From Eubacterium ventriosum (lineage in GTDB: Bacteria; Bacillota; Clostridia; Lachnospirales; Lachnospiraceae): DNA of 64,000 bases. The notes beneath the pieces were generated by a model. That model made no database searches. It was not told the origin of the DNA and worked only from the letters and a program-made list of their open reading frames with translations. The stretch spans positions 1 to 64,000 of the forward strand of contig NZ_CP102282.1 in NCBI RefSeq assembly GCF_025150745.1, in the 5' to 3' direction. The position numbers and the translations under genes were made by a program. This document shows, piece by piece, positions 45,010 through 53,575 of this stretch. The first letter of the stretch is position 1. Each line of letters starts with the position of its first letter.

Positions 45010-45038
45010 TTGACGTTGATTTTTTCTTACTATATTAT
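45010..45038 (+). promoter_or_regulatory. Promoter of the divergent XRE regulator
   Basis: -35 TTGACG (45010-45015), 17-base spacer, -10 TATTAT (45033-45038), followed closely by AGAGG and the ATG at 45058, so the leader is very short. It faces away from the Ssp operon promoter about 65 bases distant. Confidence 0.65.
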
Positions 45039-45057
45039 TTAAAAAGAGGTATTTAAA

Positions 45058-45387
45058 ATGAAGAATAGAAAGATTGCAGAAGTATTAAAAGCTTACCGAA
45101 AAATGAATAATTTAAGTGTGAGGGACGTTACTGAATTACTGGAAGAAAAGTCACTTAAGGTAGCTGAAAAAACCGTTTACGGATGGGAAAGCAGTGCCAC
45201 TCAGCCTGACGCTGACACACTACTTCTACTTTGTGATATTTATAATATTGATAACATTCTTGGCACTTTCGGATATACTGACGAAGAGCCAATTAATCTT
45301 ACAAAACATGAACATCACTTAATAGAACAATATAGAAAGCACCCTGAAATACAGGATGCAGTAGATAAGCTGTTGGATATTAATTAA
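45058..45387 (+). CDS. XRE-family transcriptional regulator
   Basis: A 109-residue Cro/CI-type regulator with helix-turn-helix at residues ~5-65 (IAEVLKAYRKMNNLSVRDVT, TVYGWESSATQPDAD). The tail, HHLIEQYRKHPEIQDAVDKLL, is the form usual for clostridial XRE repressors. Divergent from the Ssp operon with adjacent promoters, so it is a second candidate controller of the defence cluster. Could equally be an unrelated chromosomal regulator. Confidence 0.82.
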   Translation: MKNRKIAEVLKAYRKMNNLSVRDVTELLEEKSLKVAEKTVYGWESSATQPDADTLLLLCDIYNIDNILGTFGYTDEEPINLTKHEHHLIEQYRKHPEIQDAVDKLLDIN

Positions 45388-45427
45388 TAGTTAGTAAGAT
45401 GAAATTATTTACATTTCAAAGAATTAA

Positions 45428-45492
45428 CAGGGCTTAATGCTAATTAGTTTGTTGAAAAACATTAATTAGCATTGAAGCTCTGTTCTTTTTTT
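45428..45492 (+). terminator. Terminator of the XRE regulator gene
   Basis: CAGGGCTT-ATGCTAATTA and TAATTAGCAT-AAGCTCTG form a long stem with small internal mismatches, followed by TTCTTTTTTT. Confidence 0.85.
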
Positions 45493-45511
45493 GGGAGATT
45501 AAAACAAAAGA

Positions 45512-45535
45512 GAGCACACCAAAACTGATGTGCTC
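45512..45535 (-). terminator. Terminator of the GH64 gene
   Basis: GAGCACA (45512-45518) and TGTGCTC (45529-45535) form a 7-bp stem; on the minus strand TCTTTTGTTTT follows. It is 34 bases after the stop. Confidence 0.75.
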
Positions 45536-45569
45536 CCAATTAAAAAGGGTACTTTTTATAGCAATTTAT

Positions 45570-48500
45570 TTACCATTTCAAATCAATTACAAGAGCATCT
45601 GCTTTGTTATACTGAAGCAATGTACTCTGATCATTTACATCATCATAACAGAATCCGTAAGCTTTTCCTAAAACTGAATGTTCATGGAAGAAACCTGCAT
45701 AGAAGTTTGCAACACTATTCTTGTAATACTGACTTGGTGTGTACCATTTGTCAGGTTCTGTTGCAACACCTCTGTTAAATGCTGCACAAAGCTGTGCTTC
45801 AATAGCTTTTTCAACACCATTTCCTCTGTCAAATGCACCCTTGCCTTCTAACACTTCCTGTGTATTTGGCTTATCAACATAATAAACTGTGCTGTCACCT
45901 TCTCTTGTAAATCGCATCTGATTTCCAACTACTCTACCAACGAAGCTTCCTGATTCTGAGCTGAATCTTAAATCTTCATTGGCATATTTGTTCCAGAATT
46001 CATTAATATAATTATCAAAATAATTTCCATTATCCTGTCCAACATTAAATGTACTCTTACATGGTGCAATAATTCTATCATCTCTTACAAGTGACTTATA
46101 TTCATTTGGAACTTCATTCTTGAAAGCTGTAAAGATTTCATCTCTTGTTCCAATATCACCTACTACATTATCGTATCCACCATATAACGAACCACCTATT
46201 AAACGTGTAACCATTGGGAAACAGAAATAATCAACACGTGTTGTATTTCCCCAATAATTTTTTCCTTCAATTGTAAATTCAGCAAACTCAAATAATGTGT
46301 TAGCATTCACGTCTCCAGGATTGTTAAGATCCGGTCCGGCATAACCTGTTGAACCGTTAAACTTAACATATACAGGTTTTCCATAACTTAAATACATTCT
46401 TCCTGAACGGATTGTCGGTGCATATACATGATCTGATTCTGCAAGTGTATGATAAATATTTGCATATTTTGTTCCGTTTACTTCAACTGTGTTAAGACTC
46501 TCTGATGCAGGAATCATATTTCCATCTTTATCCATATAACAAAGCTGATTATTTTCATTATTTCCTAAAATGCACCAGTAAATTTCACTGTCACTATATT
46601 TTCCATTAGTCTTATTGTTAAGTTCAATTGCAATTCTGTCATCTCTTAAAGGAACATTTTTCTTAAGCTGTGGCTTAAGTTCTTCAGGACATGTTTCAGG
46701 TTCTGTTTCCTTTTCACCTGTTCCTGTAATTGCAACCTGTACCTCAAGCTTTTCAGATTCTCTTGTTCCAACTACTGTTGTAATTGCTATTGTATGTGTT
46801 CCTTCTGTATAAACAGGAAGCTTTAATGACTGTGCTGAAATTCCTGTACGTCTTCTTTCTCCATCGACATAAACATTGTAACAATCAATTGTTCCACGTC
46901 CCCAAACAATATTAACATATCCTACACTTGCCTGACTTACATCCAAACCAAATGGCTTTTCAATTGAGCTGTCTGTTGTGAAAGCAATTGTTGTTGTTTC
47001 CTTTGGTATTGTTGTAGGTTTTACAGTAGTAGGTGCTACTGTTGGTACTTCCGGTGCCTTTGTTGTTGCTGGCTGTCCGCTTTCTGCATATGTATATTTA
47101 ATTGATGTTATGCTAGAAATCTTATTGTTCTTAACTGAAGCAACGCCAATTGTGTATTCTCCTGAACCCTTTGTAAATACTGCCTTATCTAAATTAACTG
47201 AAGAAGCACTAACATTTGTTGCATACACGCCATCAACATATACATTATATGAATCTACATCTGATACCGCCCCCCATGCAAAATAATATGGTAAGTCAGT
47301 ATTTCCTGCATATACAAGTCCAGCAGGTGCCTGTATACTTTCATCTACATCCTGTCCCGGTGCTGTTGGTGCCACTGTTACATCTGTAGGCTTTGCTGTT
47401 GAAGGTTCCGGTGCCTTTGTTGTTGCTGGCTGTCCGCTTTCTGCATATGTATATTTAATTGATGTTATGCTAGAAATCTTATTGTTCTTAACTGAAGCAA
47501 CGCCAATTGTGTATTCTCCTGAACCCTTTGTAAATACTGCCTTATCTAAATTAACTGAAGAAGCGCCAACATTTGTTGCATACACGCCATCAACATATAC
47601 ATTATATGAATCTACATCTACAACCGGTGCCCATGCAAAATAATAAGGTAAATCAGCATTTCCTGCCCATACAAGTCCAACCGGTGCCTGTATACTTTCA
47701 TCTATATCCTGTCCTGGTGCTGTTGGTGCCACTGTTACATCTGTAGGCTTTGCTGTTGAAGGTTCCGGTGCCTTTGTTGTTGCTGGCTGTCCGCTTCCTG
47801 CATATGTATATTTAATTGATGTTATTGCTGATGTTTTATTTCCTTTTACTGCTGCAATTCCAATTGCATATTCGCCTGAACCCTTTGTGAATACAGATTC
47901 ATTTAAATTAACTGAGCCATCAACTACGTTAGCTACTAAAGTTCCATCAACATATACATTATATGAGTCTATACCATCTGCCTTAGCCCATGCAAAATAA
48001 TATGGTAAATCTGTATTTCCTGCCCATACAAGTCCTTCAGGGGCTTTTATGCTTTCATCTACATCCTGACCCGGTACTGATGGTGTTGTTACAGAAGCTA
48101 CCGTTGTTGTTACAGATACATTTGTTGTTGCTTGTGCTCCATTTCCATCATATGTATACTTAACTGATGTTATTGCTGATATCTTGTCTCCTTTTACTGT
48201 TGCAATTCCAACTGTGTATTCTACAGCTCCCTTTGTAAACATTGAGGCATCCAAGTCTGCAACATTTTCTGTAACTTTTGTTACATACACTCCATCTATA
48301 TAAACATTATATCCGTCAGCTCCATCAACTGCTGCCCATGCGAAATGATATGGCAATCCCTCTCCCGGTGCATGAATAAGTCCTACCGGTGCCTGAATGC
48401 TTTCATCAACATTACCGTTAGCTGTTGTAGGTGCTACTGTTGTAGGTTTCTCTGTTGGTTTTAATGTTGGTGCTACTGTTGTAGGTGCTACTGTTGGTTT

Positions 48501-49055
48501 TAATGTTGGTGCTACTGTTGTAGGTGCTACTGTTGTAGGTGCTACTGTTGGTTTTAATGTTGGTGCTACTGTTGGCTTAACTGTAGTACTGTCATTTTTC
48601 TTAGTCGTTTCTGTTTTAGTTGTCTTCACTTCAGCTTTAGTAGTTACTATCTGTGAAGGTTCACTCTTTGTAGTTACCTGATTTATAACACTATTATTGT
48701 TATCGGAAGGTTTTGTAACTTTAATACTATTATTTCTTTTAACAACAACTTTGCATTTATATTTCTTCTTTCCAACCTTTGCAGTTATTGTAGTCTTTCC
48801 CGGTTTCTTTGCCTTAACCTTTCCTTTTTTAGAAACTGTTGCTACTTTTTTCTTTGAAGACTTCCAAACTACCTTTACTCCGGCAGGTTTATTCTTCACC
48901 TTTAACTTCTTTGTTTTTCCTACCTGCAAAACTATCTTCTTTGAGCTTAGTCTTGTTGTAGTCCTTGCATTAACATTTGTTAAATTCATAGGCATCATTG
49001 TTACTATTAATGCCAATGTTAAAACAATTGTCAAAATTCGCTTCATTTTGTTCAT
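45570..49055 (-). CDS. Secreted modular GH64-type beta-1,3-glucanase
   Basis: A 1161-residue exported protein. Order: signal peptide (~1-31); BIG2 Ig-like domain (~34-107, VWKSSKKKVATVSKKGKVKA); Thr-rich linker with a PTVAPT minirepeat (~150-215); four modules of ~90 residues beginning ESIQAPVGL and containing DSYNVYVDG, each joined by Pro/Thr linkers; a fifth related module (~690-780); then a ~370-residue C-terminal domain with RVDYFCFPM and EKAIEAQLCAAFNRGV resembling GH64 laminaripentaose-producing glucanases. The modules look fibronectin-like or carbohydrate-binding. Likely attacks fungal or plant beta-1,3-glucan. AGGAGGAG precedes the ATG. Modules 2-4 are near-identical at DNA level with a 357-bp period. 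Confidence 0.8.
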   Translation of the reverse strand: MNKMKRILTIVLTLALIVTMMPMNLTNVNARTTTRLSSKKIVLQVGKTKKLKVKNKPAGVKVVWKSSKKKVATVSKKGKVKAKKPGKTTITAKVGKKKYKCKVVVKRNNSIKVTKPSDNNNSVINQVTTKSEPSQIVTTKAEVKTTKTETTKKNDSTTVKPTVAPTLKPTVAPTTVAPTTVAPTLKPTVAPTTVAPTLKPTEKPTTVAPTTANGNVDESIQAPVGLIHAPGEGLPYHFAWAAVDGADGYNVYIDGVYVTKVTENVADLDASMFTKGAVEYTVGIATVKGDKISAITSVKYTYDGNGAQATTNVSVTTTVASVTTPSVPGQDVDESIKAPEGLVWAGNTDLPYYFAWAKADGIDSYNVYVDGTLVANVVDGSVNLNESVFTKGSGEYAIGIAAVKGNKTSAITSIKYTYAGSGQPATTKAPEPSTAKPTDVTVAPTAPGQDIDESIQAPVGLVWAGNADLPYYFAWAPVVDVDSYNVYVDGVYATNVGASSVNLDKAVFTKGSGEYTIGVASVKNNKISSITSIKYTYAESGQPATTKAPEPSTAKPTDVTVAPTAPGQDVDESIQAPAGLVYAGNTDLPYYFAWGAVSDVDSYNVYVDGVYATNVSASSVNLDKAVFTKGSGEYTIGVASVKNNKISSITSIKYTYAESGQPATTKAPEVPTVAPTTVKPTTIPKETTTIAFTTDSSIEKPFGLDVSQASVGYVNIVWGRGTIDCYNVYVDGERRRTGISAQSLKLPVYTEGTHTIAITTVVGTRESEKLEVQVAITGTGEKETEPETCPEELKPQLKKNVPLRDDRIAIELNNKTNGKYSDSEIYWCILGNNENNQLCYMDKDGNMIPASESLNTVEVNGTKYANIYHTLAESDHVYAPTIRSGRMYLSYGKPVYVKFNGSTGYAGPDLNNPGDVNANTLFEFAEFTIEGKNYWGNTTRVDYFCFPMVTRLIGGSLYGGYDNVVGDIGTRDEIFTAFKNEVPNEYKSLVRDDRIIAPCKSTFNVGQDNGNYFDNYINEFWNKYANEDLRFSSESGSFVGRVVGNQMRFTREGDSTVYYVDKPNTQEVLEGKGAFDRGNGVEKAIEAQLCAAFNRGVATEPDKWYTPSQYYKNSVANFYAGFFHEHSVLGKAYGFCYDDVNDQSTLLQYNKADALVIDLKW
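47051..48120. repeat. Three tandem 357-bp coding repeats in the glucanase gene
   Basis: The segment beginning CCGGTGCCTTTGTTGTTGC recurs at 47051, 47408 and 47765, exactly 357 bp (119 codons) apart. The first two units are almost identical over long stretches, showing recent duplication or ongoing recombination. Each unit is a binding module plus its Thr/Pro linker. Confidence 0.88.
48420..48590. repeat. Minisatellite encoding the PTVAPT linker
   Basis: Repeats of GCTACTGTTGTAGGT and GCTACTGTTGGTTTTAATG-type units alternate in multiples of three bases, encoding VAPT and LKPT runs. Length changes would keep the reading frame. Confidence 0.8.
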
Positions 49056-49236
49056 AAATCTCCTCCTAAAAATGTTTTCATTCCCTTCCGCTTTTAAAAA
49101 TAATTATTGCGGTTAATAAATACGTTTTTATCCTAACATATTTAGTTATTTTGCACAATATTTTTTTTGAAATAAAAACACTTTTATCATTTTCATCAAA
49201 AATAATGTTTCAATCTATATTTTAGCCAAAAAAACC

Positions 49237-49269
49237 AACCCCCGATCACATGACTTGTAATCAGGGGTT
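49237..49269 (-). terminator. Terminator of the UPF0340 gene
   Basis: AACCCCCGAT (49237-49246) and ATCAGGGGTT (49260-49269) form a 10-bp stem with one mismatch; on the minus strand GGTTTTTTTGG follows. Lies between the gene stop and the glucanase promoter region. Confidence 0.7.
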
Positions 49270-49317
49270 TTATTGTTTTTAAAACTGTTTTTATTATCTT
49301 TTTATAATTTTATTTTT

Positions 49318-49863
49318 CTATTCAATGCTTTCGTCATATACAGCTCTGCAACCTCCTATAAACTTAGGTCTTGTTCTTGCTGCAAGTACGTTTGCCTCGC
49401 CGATTTTGTTATTTTCAAGTCTTACCGGAACTGCAACTTTCTTAATGTGCATTCCAATAAGAGTTCCGCCAATGTCAATTCCACCGTCTGCCTTAATTTC
49501 TTCCACAGCAACAGGATCTTTAAATGTCTTATATGCTGTTGTTCCAAATGAACCACCTGCCTTAGGCTGTGGTACAACGTTAACTATTTCTGAAAACGGA
49601 ACTGCTGCACGTTCAACTATTATTGCTCTGTTAAGATGTTCACAACACTGAGCTGCAAGATATATCTTTCTGCTTTCAAGGACTTCATATATTCCTGAGA
49701 AAACTGCCTTAGCCACTTCAAGGTTAGAATTGCTTCCAATCTTATCTCCACATATTTCACTTGAAGAACAACCAACTACAAGAATATTGCCTTCCTTTAA
49801 TCCTGCTTTATCGCAAATTTCTTCTGTTGTTTTTTTTGCCTGTTCTTTTAATTCTTCGTACAT
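49318..49863 (-). CDS. UPF0340/TIGR01440 family protein (YwlG-like)
   Basis: A 181-residue cytoplasmic protein of the uncharacterised YwlG family: LVVGCSSSEICGDKIG (~residues 27-42), QCCEHLNRA and GGIDIGGTLIGMHIKKVAVPVR are the conserved blocks. Function unknown. Start chosen after AAGGAGCG; six extra upstream codons have no site. Confidence 0.9.
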   Translation of the reverse strand: MYEELKEQAKKTTEEICDKAGLKEGNILVVGCSSSEICGDKIGSNSNLEVAKAVFSGIYEVLESRKIYLAAQCCEHLNRAIIVERAAVPFSEIVNVVPQPKAGGSFGTTAYKTFKDPVAVEEIKADGGIDIGGTLIGMHIKKVAVPVRLENNKIGEANVLAARTRPKFIGGCRAVYDESIE

Positions 49864-49985
49864 TTGAATCGCTCCTTTCAAACAACATAATGCAAAAGAG
49901 AGCTGTATGATATTTGTAGCCTGCTCTTTTTACCGCCTACAATTTTATCACACAACTCTTTCCTTTTACATATTATTTTATATTT

Positions 49986-50537
49986 TTATACAAATTTTTT
50001 AACTAATTTTGTAACCTTTGCTTCTTCTAATGCGAAAATAGCAATAAATCCTAATACCAAGCATGTAACACCCTGGATGCTGTTGCTTCCAATTGAAGGC
50101 ACTGCTCCAAGTCCATATCCTAATAAAGTACTTTCATATAAGAAATATCCTAAAACCATAATAACTTCTGCAACTACACCACTTACAATATAAGCTACTA
50201 CATTCATTCCCTTACTGTCCTTAGTGTTTGCTTTCTTAATTGCTACAAATACTAAATATGCAACTAAAGCCATTAAAAACTTAATTACAAATGTTCCCGG
50301 TACATAACTTCCGTAACCACTGATAAAATCTGAAAGGGCTGAACCGATACCTGCTGCAAGGGCACCATAAGCGCCACCAATCATCCAAGCTGAAAGTAAT
50401 ACAATAGTATCACCAATATTTACATAACCGTTTGTTCCTACTGTAGGTACTTTAATAATCATTGTTGCTACACATGCTAACGCTGCAAATAAAGCTGTAA
50501 TAACAATCTTGCCTACGTTCTGTTTAGTTGAATCCAT
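49986..50537 (-). CDS. ECF transporter S component
   Basis: A 183-residue membrane protein with about five or six helices, of the ECF-type riboflavin transporter S-component family. It has the typical ALFAALACVATMIIKVPT first helix and YVNIGDTIVLLSAWMIGGAYGALAAGIG, with Gly/Ala-rich helices that dock on EcfT. It captures a vitamin and works with a shared EcfAA'T module that is not in this window. No riboswitch is recognised in the 176 bases upstream, so the vitamin cannot be named. Confidence 0.85.
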   Translation of the reverse strand: MDSTKQNVGKIVITALFAALACVATMIIKVPTVGTNGYVNIGDTIVLLSAWMIGGAYGALAAGIGSALSDFISGYGSYVPGTFVIKFLMALVAYLVFVAIKKANTKDSKGMNVVAYIVSGVVAEVIMVLGYFLYESTLLGYGLGAVPSIGSNSIQGVTCLVLGFIAIFALEEAKVTKLVKKFV

Positions 50538-50713
50538 AATTCTCCTCCTGATATTAACACCTATCTTTTATCATAAGTGTATTATTACTTAATCTAAGTT
50601 GCATTATCTCAATCTGACACTGTAACTCATTAAAGTATAGTATATCAGTATGTGGTATCATTTATATATCCAATTTACGTAATAAACACAATACCAGATT
50701 CATAGGATATTAT

Positions 50714-52207
50714 TTACTCCTCATCTGCATAAACAAGGGCACATTTTACAGCTCTGTGCCATCCCCTGATATATTTCTGCACCTTTTCAGAATCCATTTT
50801 GTTTTCAAACCTTCTCTCTATTGTTGAATTTTTTATAATGTCTTTTTTGTCTTTCCAATAACCTGTTGCAAGACCTGCCAAATATGCTGCCCCAAGCCCT
50901 GTAGTTTCAATTACTGATGGTCGCACAACCTGTTTTTCAGTAATATCTGCCTGAAACTGCATTAAAAGATTATTGGCACTTGCTCCACCGTCTACCCTAA
51001 TAGATTTAATTTCCATGCCTGCATCCTGCTCCATTGCCTTTAACACATCATATGTCTGATATGCTAGAGATTCAAGTGTGGCTCTTACAAAATGCTCTCT
51101 TGCAGTTCCTCTTGTTATGCCAACTACCATGCCTCTGGCATTCTGCTTCCAATAAGGTGCTCCCATTCCTGTAAAAGCCGGCACAACATATACTCCATTA
51201 GTATCACTAACCTTTTCTGCAATCTCTTCACTTTCCGGTGCACTGTTAACTAACTTCATCTGATCTCTAAGCCACTGTATTGCCGCTCCTGCCACAAAAA
51301 CACTGCCTTCCAATGCATATTCAACCTTGCCTGTGCCTGCTGCAATAGTAGTAATCAAACCATTGTCTGATATAACCGGCTTATTTCCTATATTCATTAA
51401 AAGAAAACAACCTGTTCCATATGTATTCTTTACATCACCTTTTTCAAAACAACACTGACCAAATAATGCCGCCTGCTGGTCTCCTGCAACACCACTTATA
51501 GGTATTCGTTCTCCTAACAGTTCCGGCATAGTATATCCAAAAATTCCACTTGAAGGATTTACCTTAGGCAACATAGACTTGGGAATATCTAGTATATCCA
51601 ATAATTCCTGATCCCACTCCAAATCAAATATGTTATAAATCATAGTTCTTCCCGCATTAGTGTAATCCGTAGCGTGTATGCTTCCACCGCTTAACTTCCA
51701 CATAAGCCATGAGTCAATTGTTCCAAAAAGCAATTGACCATTTTCTGCCTTATTTCTTGCTCCCGGCACATTATCAAGAATCCATTTAATCTTTGTTCCT
51801 GAAAAATAAGCATCAGGAACCAATCCAGTCTTATTTCTAATAAAATCCCTAAGACCGTCCTTAACAAGTCCGTCTACAATATCAGAAGTTCTTCTACACT
51901 GCCAAACAATGGCATTATAAATAGGTTTTCCCGTATTCTTGTCCCATATAACCGTTGTTTCTCGCTGATTAGTAATGCCAATGGCTTCAATATCCTTGCC
52001 TGTAATTCCTGCCTGTCTCATAACATCTTCCATTGTAAGAAGCTGTGTCATCCAAATCTCCTCAGGATTATGTTCAACCCAGCCTGGCTTTGGAAAAATC
52101 TGCTCAAACTCCTTATTTGCCTGACAAACAATATTTCCCTTCTTATCAAATAAAATAGTTCTGGAACTGGTAGTTCCCTGATCTAATGCCATAATATACT
52201 TACCCAT
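50714..52207 (-). CDS. glpK: Glycerol kinase
   Basis: A 497-residue FGGY-family kinase phosphorylating glycerol to glycerol 3-phosphate. Marks: [15 protein letters not shown] (residues 6-20), [13 protein letters not shown], and [13 protein letters not shown]. The FGGY signatures are around [11 protein letters not shown] and [14 protein letters not shown], with the final [15 protein letters not shown]. Full length. Stands alone: no glpF or glpD neighbours. AGGAAGAAACT precedes the ATG. Upstream lies the palindromic element at 52305-52486. Confidence 0.97.
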   Translation of the reverse strand: MGKYIMALDQGTTSSRTILFDKKGNIVCQANKEFEQIFPKPGWVEHNPEEIWMTQLLTMEDVMRQAGITGKDIEAIGITNQRETTVIWDKNTGKPIYNAIVWQCRRTSDIVDGLVKDGLRDFIRNKTGLVPDAYFSGTKIKWILDNVPGARNKAENGQLLFGTIDSWLMWKLSGGSIHATDYTNAGRTMIYNIFDLEWDQELLDILDIPKSMLPKVNPSSGIFGYTMPELLGERIPISGVAGDQQAALFGQCCFEKGDVKNTYGTGCFLLMNIGNKPVISDNGLITTIAAGTGKVEYALEGSVFVAGAAIQWLRDQMKLVNSAPESEEIAEKVSDTNGVYVVPAFTGMGAPYWKQNARGMVVGITRGTAREHFVRATLESLAYQTYDVLKAMEQDAGMEIKSIRVDGGASANNLLMQFQADITEKQVVRPSVIETTGLGAAYLAGLATGYWKDKKDIIKNSTIERRFENKMDSEKVQKYIRGWHRAVKCALVYADEE

Positions 52208-52304
52208 AGTTTCTTCCTCCGTACATAACTAAATACTATCTTTAGCCTTCATTCTAACCTTTATCTTATAATATAGTTTGTATATTTTCAATGGCACTGT
52301 TTTA

Positions 52305-52486
52305 AATTCCACGCAGAAATTTTTATAAGCAAACAATAGGCAGAGATTCGAAATTTTGCGAGCATAGTGTAAGTGCAAAAGTAACTGTTTGAGCCATAGG
52401 CGAGTTTTACTTTTGCACTTACAATAGACGGCAGAGCAAAATAAGAAATCTCAACGTGTTTGCTGTAAAAATTTCTGCGTGGAATT
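52305..52486. repeat. Long palindromic element with conserved core, copy 1
   Basis: A 182-bp near-palindrome. Outer arms of 20 bases (52305-52324 and 52467-52486) are perfectly complementary. An inner hairpin pairs GTAAGTGCAAAAGTAA with its complement near 52410-52424. Between them are strands such as GCAAACAATAGGCA, TTTTGCGAGCATAGTGTA and GAGCAAAATAAGAAA that recur in the copy at 60540-60772, while both stems differ in sequence. It fills much of the 501-base gap between glpK and spoIIQ; nothing else was recognised there. Confidence 0.85.
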
Positions 52487-52708
52487 ATAACATATGATTG
52501 AAAATATCAAAAAAAGTGCTACCACGTATTTTTCAGGTACATGATAGCACAATCTATTATAAACAACAGGTACGGATTTTAGAAAATCATTAGAATAATT
52601 GTTTATGATTTTCCTTTTTTAACCCTGTTGCCTGCTGTCACAAAAGTGAGCAGCTTTTAATATTTTCTTTTGTATACCTTATTGTATGCACTTATTCCGG
52701 TTTTGTGA

Positions 52709-53515
52709 TTAGTCCTCGTAATCAATATAATTTAAAGGATCTTTTGTTTTTCCATTTCTTTCTACTGAGAAGTAAATATTATCCCCTTCCTTGGAGTAAT
52801 ATTTAGTTGGCTGGTTAACATAGGCGATAGTCTGGCCTGCTTCAACGAAGCTTCCTTCTTTTACTTCAGGATTTATGGTCTGCCCGTAGTTTACGATATA
52901 ATCATTTCCCACTGCCTGACTGATAACAACGCCAAGTTCGTCATCTTGTGTTATTTTTGTAATAACACCATCTGCCGCTGCCTTTATTGCAGTGCCTTTG
53001 CTACTTTGGATTACAATTCCGGGATTGGTTTTGTATTCATCTAATGTTGCGTAATATACTGTATTTTTCACATCATATGGCATAATAATGCTACCCTCAA
53101 CAGGCCAGATAAGTTTGCTGTTCTTGTTAAACTTTAATGTTTTAATCTGGGCTGCTGCCTCTGATGAAAGTCCATACAAGTAATCTTTTTTGCTTACATT
53201 AGACTGAGTGTTTTCTTCCACTACGTTATTTACGGCTTTTTCCTTAGTTGTTTCTTCTGTTAAATAACCTCCCGGTTCAACTTCTCTGTCTTTCGGTGTT
53301 TCAGATTCCATTGCTGTTTCTTTTTGTGTTTCTTTTTCCACAACATTTCCCGCTGCTTCAATATTTTTATCTGCCGCTGTTGTTTCAGTTATGTTTGCTT
53401 TTCCTAATTTTACAATGTTTTCGTCGCTTTTTTGCCCAAGAAAATAAGTTCCCGTGGCTACGCCTACTAATGCAACAAAGCAAACTGCAACTGCTGCTAT
53501 AAATTTCTTATCCAT
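52709..53515 (-). CDS. spoIIQ: SpoIIQ-like degenerate M23 (LytM-fold) protein
   Basis: A 268-residue protein with an N-terminal membrane helix (residues ~4-25), a Thr/Glu-rich linker (~30-115) and a C-terminal M23/LytM-fold domain (~130-265: LIWPVEGSIIMPY, AAADGVITKI, VEAGQTIAYV). The positions of the zinc-binding His and Asp are replaced (NPGIVIQS and IYFSVE), so no peptidase activity is expected. It follows spoIID by 60 bases, as in the clostridial spoIID-spoIIQ pair. Likely the forespore half of the SpoIIQ-SpoIIIAH channel in engulfment. Start chosen after GAGGTGA. Confidence 0.82.
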   Translation of the reverse strand: MDKKFIAAVAVCFVALVGVATGTYFLGQKSDENIVKLGKANITETTAADKNIEAAGNVVEKETQKETAMESETPKDREVEPGGYLTEETTKEKAVNNVVEENTQSNVSKKDYLYGLSSEAAAQIKTLKFNKNSKLIWPVEGSIIMPYDVKNTVYYATLDEYKTNPGIVIQSSKGTAIKAAADGVITKITQDDELGVVISQAVGNDYIVNYGQTINPEVKEGSFVEAGQTIAYVNQPTKYYSKEGDNIYFSVERNGKTKDPLNYIDYED

Positions 53516-53575
53516 TCTCATCACCTCAATAACAGTATGTACCATTAATTGAAGATTTATACAAAAAAATTAATT

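Noticed and set aside
44841-45056. 71-codon plus-strand open frame between the two HTH genes
   Set aside because: It overlaps both divergent promoters, has no good ribosome binding site, overlaps the start of the minus-strand HTH gene and ends exactly where the XRE gene begins.
48397-48681. Plus-strand open frame rich in Val, Gly and Thr opposite the glucanase linker
   Set aside because: It is the antisense of the PTVAPT minisatellite; low-complexity repeats in multiples of three stay open in other frames by chance.
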